A stretch of 64,000 nucleotides of DNA, from contig NSLH01000010.1 of assembly GCA_002763895.1 (NCBI GenBank), positions 29,489 to 93,488 on the forward strand, given 5' to 3'. Origin of the DNA: [Chlorobium] sp. 445 (GTDB taxonomy: Bacteria > Bacteroidota > Chlorobiia > Chlorobiales > Thermochlorobacteraceae). Positions 28,759 to 37,589 of the stretch are shown piece by piece. The stretch's first letter is position 1. The number at the start of each line of letters is the position of its first letter. The notes beneath the pieces are model-generated. The model worked only from the letters and a program-made list of their open reading frames with translations, was not told the DNA's origin and ran no database searches. The position numbers were made by a program, and so were the translations under genes.

Positions 28759-30591
28759 ATGAGTAACCAAGACAAGACCAAGAGAGGACTGCAGATTGAT
28801 TCTGATGTGCCTTCTGGCAACATTCTTGACACGCTTTTACTGCGTCGGCTCTATCGGTATGTTAAGCCTTATCCGCTGCTGCTTGTCAGTGCTACGGCAT
28901 TAACCATCGGCGCTGCCATGCTCTCGCCGCTGCGTCCTTACCTTACCAAACTTGCCGTCGATGCACATATTGCTGTTGGCGATTATGCAGGACTTTTTGC
29001 GGTTAGCTTGCTGTTCTTAGGTGTGCTTGCTGCAGAAGCACTGGCACAGTTTGGCAGTACATATCTAACACAGCTCTTGGGACAAAAAGCTGTGCTGCAG
29101 TTGCGCCTCGATATTTTCTCGCACCTTCAAAAACTTTCACTCTCGTTTTTCGACCGCAATCCGATTGGTCGCTTGATGACACGCGCAACCAACGATGTTG
29201 AAACACTTAACGAAATGCTCTCCAGCGGACTTGTCTCCTTGCTTGGCGATGTGTTTCAACTGACTTTTATCATCGTGATGATGTTCATTTTGGATTGGCA
29301 ACTCACGCTTGTCTCATTTAGCGTCTTGCCGCTGATGTTTTGGGCAACTATGGTCTTCAAAAAATATGTGCGCTTAGCCTATCAAGATGTGCGCACCGAA
29401 GTGGCACGACTCAACGCATTTTTGCAAGAGCACATCACAGGCATGGCAACCGTCCAACTCTTTGGACGCGAACAAAAAGAATTTGAAAAACACGCCGATA
29501 TCAATGCCGCACACCGCAACGCCAACATTCGCTCCGTGTGGTATTACTCCATTTTTTATCCTACCATTGAATTGCTTTCCGCTATTGCCTTAGGCTTGAT
29601 TCTTTGGCACGCCAGTTATCGCCTTCTGGAGCATTCACTTACGCTTGGTGTCGTCATTTCTTTTGTGCAATACATTGCACTTTTTTTCCGCCCGCTGCAA
29701 GACCTTTCCGATAAGTTCAACATCATGCAGACCGCGGTTACCAGCGCAGAGCGCATTTTCAAATTGCTCGACCAAAATGTTGTCATCAAGGAGCCAGAAA
29801 CGCCAGTTGTGCCGAAAGACCTTCGTGGTGAGATTCGCTTTGAGCACGTCTCGTTCGCATATGTCGACAACAACTGGGTCTTGCATGATATTTCGTTTGA
29901 AGCTAAAGCGGGTGAAAAAATTGCACTGGTAGGCGCAACGGGCAGCGGCAAATCGACCATCATTAACTTGCTCTCCAAGTTTTATGAGCCGCAAAAGGGC
30001 AGAATTCTGATTGACGGCATTGACATTCGTCGGATTCCTGAGCGGGCTTTGCGCCAGCACATTGGTGTGGTGCTGCAAGATGTATTTCTTTTTTCTGGCA
30101 CTGTACGCGACAACATCACGCTGGGCAATCCGAAGATTACGGACGCCGAGATCGCACGCGCCGCATCACTTGTAGGGGCTGCCTCGTTCATTGAAAAATT
30201 GCCAAATGGCTATAACTATGCTGTACAAGAGCGTGGCAGTGCACTCTCCACAGGTCAGCGACAACTCATTTCATTTGTGCGCGCCATGGTCTACAATCCT
30301 AAAATCTTAGTGCTCGATGAAGCGACAAGTTCTGTTGATACCGAGACAGAACAGCTCATTGAAGTCGCTCTGGAAAAATTGATGCAAGGCAGAACCTCGA
30401 TCATCATTGCGCATCGTCTCTCAACTGTTCAGAAAGCTGATAAAATCATCGTGCTGCATAAAGGTGTTATTCGCGAAATGGGCACGCATCAGGAATTGCT
30501 GCAAAAGCGTGGGCTCTATTACAAACTCTATGAACTGCAGTATGCCGAACGCCCCACACGCGCTACACAACGCATCGTTTTTGGGGATTGA
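28759..30591 (+). CDS. ABC exporter, fused permease and ATPase (MsbA-like)
   Basis: 610 residues. Six membrane helices occupy about residues 35-330, followed by the nucleotide-binding domain: Walker A GATGSGKST at about 392-400, signature LSTGQ at about 496-500 (a T in place of the second G-region serine/glycine variant), Walker B ILVLDEATSSVD and the H-loop IAHRLST. The half-transporter would act as a homodimer for lipid, peptide or drug export. The substrate is open. Confidence 0.93.
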   Translation: MSNQDKTKRGLQIDSDVPSGNILDTLLLRRLYRYVKPYPLLLVSATALTIGAAMLSPLRPYLTKLAVDAHIAVGDYAGLFAVSLLFLGVLAAEALAQFGSTYLTQLLGQKAVLQLRLDIFSHLQKLSLSFFDRNPIGRLMTRATNDVETLNEMLSSGLVSLLGDVFQLTFIIVMMFILDWQLTLVSFSVLPLMFWATMVFKKYVRLAYQDVRTEVARLNAFLQEHITGMATVQLFGREQKEFEKHADINAAHRNANIRSVWYYSIFYPTIELLSAIALGLILWHASYRLLEHSLTLGVVISFVQYIALFFRPLQDLSDKFNIMQTAVTSAERIFKLLDQNVVIKEPETPVVPKDLRGEIRFEHVSFAYVDNNWVLHDISFEAKAGEKIALVGATGSGKSTIINLLSKFYEPQKGRILIDGIDIRRIPERALRQHIGVVLQDVFLFSGTVRDNITLGNPKITDAEIARAASLVGAASFIEKLPNGYNYAVQERGSALSTGQRQLISFVRAMVYNPKILVLDEATSSVDTETEQLIEVALEKLMQGRTSIIIAHRLSTVQKADKIIVLHKGVIREMGTHQELLQKRGLYYKLYELQYAERPTRATQRIVFGD

Positions 30592-30674
30592 TTTCAGTGT
30601 AGACAAAGCTGCGTGATGCGTTGCCTCTTCAGAGATACGATACCGTTACGCTAACCGATGATAATTCAGAGCAT

Positions 30675-30696
30675 TTTAGTGTAACTTCACACTAAA
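30675..30696. promoter_or_regulatory. Inverted repeat just upstream of holB
   Basis: Eight-base perfect arms TTTAGTGT (30675-30682) and ACACTAAA (30689-30696) separated by six bases, ending 17 bases before the holB ATG. It could be an operator or, as RNA, a hairpin close to the ribosome-binding region. No T-run follows directly, so it is unlikely to be the terminator of the ABC exporter gene. Confidence 0.45.
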
Positions 30697-30713
30697 TCAA
30701 ATCCTACCTTCTG

Positions 30714-31871
30714 ATGAGTTGGGCACAGATTATTGGACAAAAGCAGCAAATTGCCGTGCTGCGTCGTGCAGCGCAGACTGGTCGTTTGCCTAATGCGTAC
30801 CTCTTTATTGGTCAGGATGGTGTAGGCAAGGATGCGATTGCATTGGAGTTTGCAAAAATGCTTAACTGTCTTGATCCTCAGGCGCTCCAACGCGCTGAAG
30901 CCTGCGACCAATGCGAAAGTTGTCAGCAATTTGCTAACCTTACACATCCGAATCTCGAGTATGTTTTCCCAATAGAAGGTGTGCTCGTCAAAGATATTTC
31001 AGAGACCAGCAAAGAGCGTGAGAGACAAGAAAGTGCCCTGGCAGAGTACAAACAACTCTTTATGGAGAAAAGCCGCAATCCTTACTTCAAGATGCAGATG
31101 GAAAAATCTATGGGCATCTTAGCTGAGCAAATTGAAGAGTTGATTCGTAAATCGCACTATAAGCCACGCAACGACAAAATGCGCGTCTATCTGATCTCGC
31201 AAGCCGAACGCATGAATACGACAGCAGCCAACAAACTACTTAAAGTCTTAGAAGAGCCTCCGCCCTTTGTACTCTTTATTCTCACCACGTCGCGCTTTGA
31301 GCAACTTTTGCCGACCATTGTCTCACGCTGTCAGCCTGTGCGTTTTCCTGCACTTTCTGCCACTGACATGGCAGAGCGACTGCGTTCATCAGGTGCATCA
31401 CCTGCGCAACTGGCTTTTGCATCAAGTTTTGCGCGTGGAAATTTTTACAAAGCACAGAATTTGCTTACAGAACCTACCGAACAGCAATTGCGTAATACAG
31501 CGCTTGACTGGTTGCGTGCGATACTTGGCTCGGGTAGGGAACTTGATATGATTCGACAAATTGAGGCTTTAGCCAAGAAAGATGCATCAAGAGATGAACA
31601 AGTCCGGGTGCTTTCAGATTTGCTTTTGATTTTTCAAGATGCACAACGCTACCGCATGGTTGGTGCCGAGACAGAGTTTATCAACAGCGATATTGCAGAG
31701 ACTATTGCAAAGTTTTCGCGGGCGTTTCCAAACGCAGATTTTGATGCTGCAGCAGCGGCTGTTGAGGATGCTCTCTATCAGCTTGCTCGCAACGCCAATG
31801 TACTGCTTGTTTTCACGGCACTCTCGATTCGCCTAAAAGCCTTGCTTAACGGACTTTCTGAGCCTGTATAA
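30714..31871 (+). CDS. holB: DNA polymerase III subunit delta'
   Basis: 385 residues of the clamp-loader AAA+ type. The P-loop region reads FIGQDGVGKDAIALEF, with GKD in place of the canonical GKT, consistent with delta' subunits that do not hydrolyse ATP. The zinc-binding module shows CDQCESC, and the SRC motif appears as VSRCQPVRF. AANKLLKVLEEPP is the characteristic sensor-side stretch. It is part of the replisome clamp loader. Confidence 0.92.
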   Translation: MSWAQIIGQKQQIAVLRRAAQTGRLPNAYLFIGQDGVGKDAIALEFAKMLNCLDPQALQRAEACDQCESCQQFANLTHPNLEYVFPIEGVLVKDISETSKERERQESALAEYKQLFMEKSRNPYFKMQMEKSMGILAEQIEELIRKSHYKPRNDKMRVYLISQAERMNTTAANKLLKVLEEPPPFVLFILTTSRFEQLLPTIVSRCQPVRFPALSATDMAERLRSSGASPAQLAFASSFARGNFYKAQNLLTEPTEQQLRNTALDWLRAILGSGRELDMIRQIEALAKKDASRDEQVRVLSDLLLIFQDAQRYRMVGAETEFINSDIAETIAKFSRAFPNADFDAAAAAVEDALYQLARNANVLLVFTALSIRLKALLNGLSEPV

Positions 31872-31941
31872 GCCATCGCAATCTGTTAGCAAAGACATCA
31901 TAAGTGCAAAAAAATTTTAATAACACCAACTCGCCTTGACG

Positions 31942-33197
31942 ATGCGCCCTGTTGAGTTTTCGGAATTTACTTTGCCAAACGGCTTACACTGCATTGTGCA
32001 TGAGAATCATACCACGCCTATTGTCGCTGTTGATTTGTGGTATCATGTTGGCTCAAAAAATGAGCGGCCAGACCGCACTGGATTTGCACATCTTTTCGAG
32101 CATCTGATGTTCCAAGGCTCACGCCATGTTGGCAAGACCGAGCATTTTGCTTACATCCAACGTGCTGGCGGCACACTTAACGGTACCACCAACGAAGACC
32201 GTACGAATTACTTTGAGATTCTGCCCTCTAATCAACTCGAGCTTGCACTGTGGTTAGAATCTGACAGGATGATGAGCCTTGACCTGAGTGCAGAGAATTT
32301 CGAAAACCAGCGACAAGTGGTCAAAGAAGAACGGCGCATGCGCTACGACAATGCGCCCTATGGCACGGTCTATGAACAGCTGCATGAGCGCGCATACTTT
32401 CAGCATCCTTATCGCTGGACGACCATTGGCTCTATGGCACACTTAGATGCTGCCACACTTGAAGAGGCAAAAGAGTTTTTCAACACATACTACGTGCCCA
32501 ACAATGCGACGCTTGTCTTAGCTGGTGATGTTACTGCAGATGAAGCTGAGGCACTGGTCACACGCTACTTCGGCGATATTCCACGTGGCAAAGATATTGT
32601 CCGTCCATCCGATTTTGACTTACCCTTGACGCAAGAAGTGCGCGATACGATTTACGACAATGTACAACTTGCGGGGCTTTTCATTGCCTATCGCATCTGC
32701 GATGTAAAAAATCCTGATGCTGATGTGCTTGGCGTAATTAGTCGCGTGCTTGCCGATGGGCGCAGCTCACGGCTCTATCGCAACTTGGTTCACACCAAAC
32801 AGCTGGCGCAATCCGTGAGTGCCCTTGCTGCGCCCGGAGAGCATCCTGGTCTTTTTTCATCAATGCGATTGCCGCACAAGGAACTTCGCTTTCAGAGTTG
32901 GAGCGCGAAATTGATGCTGAACTCCAGCGCCTTGTCAATGGCGAGCTTTCAGAAGAGGAATTGCAGAAAGCCAAGAATGGCTACGAAATGGGTTTGTTAA
33001 AGAGTTTTTCTGCAGTGCGAAGCATTGCCGATAACCTTGCTTACTTTCACACTTTTTTTGGTAGCGCCGCTGAAATCAACCGTGAGTTTGAACGAGCTAC
33101 ATGCATCACACTGCAGGATGTGCAGCGCGTCGCAAAGCGTTATTTCTCCAATGTCGGACGCGTTGTGCTGCATTGGCTTCCTAAACACAACCAGTAA
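31942..33197 (+). CDS. Second M16 family zinc metallopeptidase, frameshifted as sequenced
   Basis: Two frames make one protein of 418 residues. The N-terminal frame has the zinc motif HLFEH in GFAHLFEHLMFQGSRHVG and the distal glutamate region QVVKEERRMRYDNAPYG. At the six-T run 32852-32857 one T is missing; adding it gives LFFINAIAAQGTSLSELERE and continuity with the C-terminal half that ends at 33197. No signal peptide is visible. It belongs to the bacterial M16B group whose subunits are often paired; the other M16 gene lies at 24910, not adjacent. Confidence 0.85.
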
Positions 33198-33222
33198 CCC
33201 TTTAGTCAATCTTGCTGCACAA

Positions 33223-33870
33223 ATGTGGTCTATTGTCAAGAAGCATACACTTACACTTTTCGTGTTTGCCCTGCTGCTTTTTTCGAATTTCTATACTCTG
33301 AACTATGAAAGCAAGGTTGGTCTTGAAGCCATTGAGATCGTGCAAGTGATGTTACCCAGCGTGTATCATGTCTCAAGTATGAGCACGGATGTCTCTGACT
33401 ACCAGATTCATGAATTGCGGCATTTGCTTGCCCGCGACTCAGCCGATATGGCACGGCAAGAAGCCTTTCTCAAAGCGGAGGAAGAAAGCTATGCTGCACA
33501 CGAACGTGCCTACTTAGAACTTATGCTTTCCGACCGAGAGCGGATTCTTTTTGAGCAAACCAAAGTCATTCACGATCGCTATCTCTCTATTAGCCGAGAG
33601 ATGATTCAACAGTCACGTTTGGGTCGCAAAGACGAAGCCTACCACATTTTCCGCACTCGTCTCTTACCGCTTGATGACACACTTACTGCACGCTTTGATA
33701 CACTCGTCAATTTTGCCCTGCGCAGTGCTTCTCAAACCGCAGAACAGGCAGCACGCACTGCTGAATCATCTCGCTTGATATCCATCATCATCATTGTCAG
33801 TTGTGCAGTGGCTGCGCTTTCATGGATTGTAGGACTTGAGTATTTCGAGCGAGCGCGTGGTAAGATATAG
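33223..33870 (+). CDS. Stand-alone four-helix-bundle (4HB_MCP-like) membrane sensor, no output domain
   Basis: 215 residues. One membrane helix at about 8-28, an all-helical charged extracytoplasmic region of about 150 residues, and a second membrane helix (LISIIIIVSCAVAALSWIVG) near the very end, after which only about ten residues follow. This is the layout of the ligand-binding half of a chemoreceptor or histidine kinase, but no HAMP, methyl-accepting or kinase domain follows, and the convergent gene ends right after its stop. Either a truncated receptor or a free-standing sensor that signals through a partner. Confidence 0.6.
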   Translation: MWSIVKKHTLTLFVFALLLFSNFYTLNYESKVGLEAIEIVQVMLPSVYHVSSMSTDVSDYQIHELRHLLARDSADMARQEAFLKAEEESYAAHERAYLELMLSDRERILFEQTKVIHDRYLSISREMIQQSRLGRKDEAYHIFRTRLLPLDDTLTARFDTLVNFALRSASQTAEQAARTAESSRLISIIIIVSCAVAALSWIVGLEYFERARGKI

Positions 33871-35079
33871 TTATTGAAGAGATGCTACAGCTTTCTCTGC
33901 TCTTTGACGCAGTGCATCATCAAGACTTACTGCGCTATAAAGCACTGCAAACGCAATGAAGCCCAACAGATAAGAAAAGCGCGGCATCACCAAGAGACCA
34001 AAAAGGGCATTAAACCCCAAGGCTAACACAAACGCCAATTCAATTTGCCAGGGTTTGGGATAGCGAATCGCTGCAAATAGCCCTACATTTGCAAATAAGC
34101 AAAAGTAGATGAGAATGAGACCAAACTTAGCCAATAGTGTCAGTACCACAAATGTCGGGTCTTCCTTTATCAGGTCAATCACAGCCAACTTCAACACAGT
34201 TTCATACTCTGGCGAACAAAACTCTGCATGAGGCGCTACTTGACGCACCATCTTTTCTGCGATTTCATCTTTGTAAGCTAGTCCATAATCGTTGCTCAAG
34301 AAACCAAGACCGCAATAGATGGAATGCCAAAAAGGGTGCTGACGAGCTAAGGAGCGATAACCTACCTGCGCACTGAGAAAGGCATCGCGCGCGTCAAAGA
34401 CAGTTTTCATATAGAACTGTGGCACGAGAAACCCGAACAACAGCGATGCTATAAGTATCATGCGCTTTAGCCAAGACACTTGCATGGCAAACAGTAACAG
34501 CGTTATTATAAACAATATCAATCCTGTAGCAGCATGCGAGCGAATCACATGTGCCCAGCCGAATATGATGCCTGCACCAAACAGTACGGCAAGACTTGCA
34601 CGGCAGCGACGGTCATCCGTCATGTTAGTGAAAAACCGTAGTGCAAAGGGCACGGCAGCAATTGCCAGACATGCGGATAACGCATAGACATCTCCTACCA
34701 TCACTGTAAGCACAGTCACAATCAACAGATGACTCAGGTAAAACACCTTGACCATTGGTGATGTCAGCAGTCGCATCATTCCGTAAATGCCGAGTGCATA
34801 CGAAAGCAAGAGAATGCTGAAGAACCACAGTGTCCATGCTTCACCAAGCGAAAGGTGCAAAAGATTGGCAAGCTTTGGTAGAAGGTAAGGTAATCCTGCA
34901 TCATCAGTTGCACCTAAGGCACGATACGATATACCTGAGTCGGTTGGCTGCATACCAACTAGAGGCGGCGCAGATGGAAGAGCATTTTGCGCATATTTTG
35001 CAGCTTGTAAATCCCATTGACGTGCTGGCATGAGGCGCGGGAAAAATGTATCGAGGGAGTCAATAGCAAGTTCAGTCAT
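33871..35079 (-). CDS. Polytopic membrane protein of a glycan cluster, GT-C-like
   Basis: About 402 residues with ten or more membrane helices and one larger loop near the N-terminus (residues 15-75) and another around the middle. No sequence motif is decisive, but the topology and the operon setting suggest a GT-C-like glycosyltransferase or a lipid-linked sugar handling protein. The ATG at 35079 overlaps the stop of the methyltransferase gene by four bases (ATGA). Confidence 0.6.
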   Translation of the reverse strand: MTELAIDSLDTFFPRLMPARQWDLQAAKYAQNALPSAPPLVGMQPTDSGISYRALGATDDAGLPYLLPKLANLLHLSLGEAWTLWFFSILLLSYALGIYGMMRLLTSPMVKVFYLSHLLIVTVLTVMVGDVYALSACLAIAAVPFALRFFTNMTDDRRCRASLAVLFGAGIIFGWAHVIRSHAATGLILFIITLLLFAMQVSWLKRMILIASLLFGFLVPQFYMKTVFDARDAFLSAQVGYRSLARQHPFWHSIYCGLGFLSNDYGLAYKDEIAEKMVRQVAPHAEFCSPEYETVLKLAVIDLIKEDPTFVVLTLLAKFGLILIYFCLFANVGLFAAIRYPKPWQIELAFVLALGFNALFGLLVMPRFSYLLGFIAFAVLYSAVSLDDALRQRAEKAVASLQ

Positions 35080-35774
35080 TTTACTGCACGAACGTAGTAT
35101 TGACCGCCTAATGGTAACCAACCAAGGTAGTCTTCGGTTGGGCGCAAAACTTTTAGAAATGCAGGATAAAACAGTGCGTATCGGGTCTCAAGCAAATTTA
35201 ACCCTGCGGCTCTTGTGCGTTTCGCCAGCTCCCCTGGTGTCAGCAAAATTGCATCCTTGTCAAATGGACAGGTATTGACCATGTGGCGTGTAACAGGGTT
35301 GTAAGGATTATGCTCAAAGATAAAAAGCTCGCTGCCCGGATTCATCATCGCGTAGATTTGCTCAAACGCACTTGCGCGCTCTGCGGGTGCAATGTGGTGA
35401 AAGACGCAGGCGACAAAGACCAGGTCGTAGTGCTTCTTTGGCATCTCTTTCTGCAACAGGTAAAGCTCAACATCAGGCGCACGTTCTGCAGCAACTTTCA
35501 AACTCTCTGATGAGATATCGCAGCCTTCAATGATTGCGTCAGGGAAGTAGGTTTGAAGAAAGGTTAAATTTCTGCCAGTGCCACAACCGAATTCAAGAAT
35601 ACGCTTTGGCAAAGGCGATGCAGTTTTTTGAAGTCGCTCTTTGACAAGACGCACTTTGTATTCTGCAAAGTAAGCACTTTCTTCACCAAAGCCTTTTAGT
35701 TGATTTGCCATAATTTTGTCATAGTCCCTAGCAAAGGCATCGAAGTCTATTTTCTCTTCAGCTTCTTGTCTCAT
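35076..35774 (-). CDS. Class I SAM-dependent methyltransferase
   Basis: 232 residues. Motif I is ILEFGCGTGRN (G63-C-G-T-G67), followed by the acidic end of strand 2 in EGCDISSESL and motif FEHNPYNPV later on. It resembles the small-molecule and sugar methyltransferases found in polysaccharide clusters. Overlaps both neighbours by four bases (GT2 upstream, membrane protein downstream), so the three genes are translationally coupled. The acceptor is unknown. Confidence 0.85.
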   Translation of the reverse strand: MRQEAEEKIDFDAFARDYDKIMANQLKGFGEESAYFAEYKVRLVKERLQKTASPLPKRILEFGCGTGRNLTFLQTYFPDAIIEGCDISSESLKVAAERAPDVELYLLQKEMPKKHYDLVFVACVFHHIAPAERASAFEQIYAMMNPGSELFIFEHNPYNPVTRHMVNTCPFDKDAILLTPGELAKRTRAAGLNLLETRYALFYPAFLKVLRPTEDYLGWLPLGGQYYVRAVK

Positions 35775-36507
35775 CTTCCTTTATGTTTTGAGGCAGCAAT
35801 TTGCTTGCCGTACTTTTTGTAAAACCTGTAAATCTCTCGAATTGTGCGGAAAATTACGCTGGGTTTTGCACCTGTAGAGACACCTGCAAGACGCGGCAAG
35901 TGTTTAACACCAATTTCTGTTACCGTGTAGCCCAAGAGTCTGGCTTTAAGCATAATTTCAGCATCAATAAATGCATCTTTGGACTCGATTTCAATCTTCT
36001 TAAAGAGCTCGGTTTTGAAGAGTTTGAATGCACAATCTACATCCATATAGTCTACATCAAACAAGCGCCGTAGAATGTAGTTATAGACAAACGATGTAAA
36101 GCGCCGCCATTGTGAATACTGCTTGCTGATGCGATACCCGATAATAATGTCGCTATATGGAATAAGTGCAACAAACTTCCGCAGTTCTTCCAAGTCAAAT
36201 TGGTTGTCGCCATCGGAGTAGAAGACGTAGTCGAACTTTGCCGCATAGAATCCATCTCGCAGTGTTGCGCCATAGCCCATATTTTTTTCGTGATGAATAA
36301 CTCTCACGCGCGCGTATTTACGTGCCAGTTCATCTGCCACTTCGCCTGTGCGGTCAGGGCTACCATCTTCAATGATAATCACTTCATAATCTTTGAGCCT
36401 TAAAGACTCCAGCACGGACACGGCTTTATCGACCACCTTGCCAATGTTATCTTCGTCGTAGTAAGCTGGGAAAAAACAGAGAGCGTAATCTGCGAGTTAT
36501 CCGACAT
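35771..36507 (-). CDS. Family 2 glycosyltransferase, frameshifted near the N-terminus as sequenced
   Basis: The main frame begins at 36436 without the usual first strand. Upstream in another frame, from an ATG at 36507, MSDNSQITLSVF supplies it; the six-A run at 36471-36476 (six T on the coding strand) lacks one base. With it restored the protein is 245 residues with VFFPAYYDEDNIGKVV, IEDGSPDRTGEV and FYSDGDNQFD (DxD-type). It resembles polyprenyl-phosphate or lipid-linked GT2 enzymes without a membrane domain. The repaired start overlaps the epimerase gene by 11 bases. Confidence 0.82.
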
Positions 36508-37453
36508 TCTCGGCGTAGCGTTGGGCGTTGAGGTAATCGTAAAATTTTTTGATACCCACGTGCAGCGGTGTCTCAGGCTGCCAGCCCAGATGTATGCGTG
36601 CTCGTGAAATGTCCAAGACATTGATAGGCACATCGACTTTGCGCGGCGGCAGATATTTGACTTTTAGCGCTCGACCGTGAATTGTCGAGATAAGCTCAAG
36701 CAAGTCGTTTAGTGAATGCCCTTCCCCTGAGCCGATATTAAAAACTTTCTTTTGCGCGGAAGTTTCAAGTGCGCGTACAAATGCATCTGCAACATCGCCG
36801 ACATAGACATAATCCCGTACTACATTTCCATCGCCCCAGATTTCAATGGGTTCATTATCCAATGCTTTTCTCAAAAACACTGCAATCGCCCCCTGAACAT
36901 GCTGCGTGTTTTGCCGCTCACCGTATGGATTAGCAAGACGCAGCACCGTGTAGTCTAATCCATAGAGTGTGTAGTACATGAAAAGGTAGTCTTCAATTGC
37001 TTTCTTTGTGATGCCATACGAACATATAGGCTGCGTCGGATGCTGCTCGTCTATAGGCGTGTATTGCGGCGAACCATACACGGTTCCACCTGAAGAGACA
37101 AATACAATTTTCTTTACTTTTCGCGCCACACACAGTTTGAGCAACCGCAGCGTACTAATCAGATTCATTTCTACATCGTAAATCGGGTTGTCGTTTGAAG
37201 TTGCCGGAAGTGTAGCACCGATGAGATGAAAGACATACTCCGCACCATCGAGCGCATGCTCCAAATCCCTTTCATTGTGAAAATCACCTTCTACTAAACT
37301 AATGTGCTCGAGTAGATGTAAGAGATTGGTTCGTCTGGAATTGCGCTTTCCGAAGACGCTTACTTTGTAACCATGTCTGACGAGTGCTGTGGTTACATGT
37401 GATCCAACAAATCCTCCGCCGCCTAACACGACGCAGTGCCCTAATTGCGGCAT
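36497..37453 (-). CDS. NAD-dependent nucleotide-sugar epimerase/dehydratase
   Basis: 318 residues of the extended SDR class. Rossmann motif VLGGGGFVGSH (G11-G17), catalytic Y146-x-x-x-K150 in CSYGITKKA, and SSGGTVYG with the active-site serine/threonine. RDYVYVGDVADAFV is typical of UDP-sugar 4-epimerases. It opens the four-gene glycan operon epimerase-GT2-methyltransferase-membrane protein. Exact sugar not decidable. Confidence 0.88.
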   Translation of the reverse strand: MPQLGHCVVLGGGGFVGSHVTTALVRHGYKVSVFGKRNSRRTNLLHLLEHISLVEGDFHNERDLEHALDGAEYVFHLIGATLPATSNDNPIYDVEMNLISTLRLLKLCVARKVKKIVFVSSGGTVYGSPQYTPIDEQHPTQPICSYGITKKAIEDYLFMYYTLYGLDYTVLRLANPYGERQNTQHVQGAIAVFLRKALDNEPIEIWGDGNVVRDYVYVGDVADAFVRALETSAQKKVFNIGSGEGHSLNDLLELISTIHGRALKVKYLPPRKVDVPINVLDISRARIHLGWQPETPLHVGIKKFYDYLNAQRYAENVG

Positions 37454-37539
37454 ATATCGCTTAATGGTTTTGATGCTTTCATGCTTGCTTGAAGCGCCAA
37501 AAATACCGTATCGGCATTTCTCATCAAAAACTATTTGAA

Positions 37540-37565
37540 AGAAAAAGTCCCGCCGAAGCGGGACT
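37540..37565 (-). terminator. Rho-independent terminator of the susC-susD operon
   Basis: On the minus strand an 8-base perfect stem AGTCCCGC/GCGGGACT encloses a TTCG tetraloop and is followed by TTTTTCTTTC. It lies about 25 bases beyond the susD stop. The UUCG loop and T-rich tail make it a textbook intrinsic terminator. Confidence 0.9.
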
Positions 37566-37589
37566 GCATTGCTCTGTTCTACGAGCCGT

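Noticed and set aside
33025..33222. N-terminal extension of the four-helix-bundle sensor
   Set aside because: It overlaps the end of the second M16 gene in another frame and has no membrane or signal character; the ATG at 33223 begins right at the first membrane helix.
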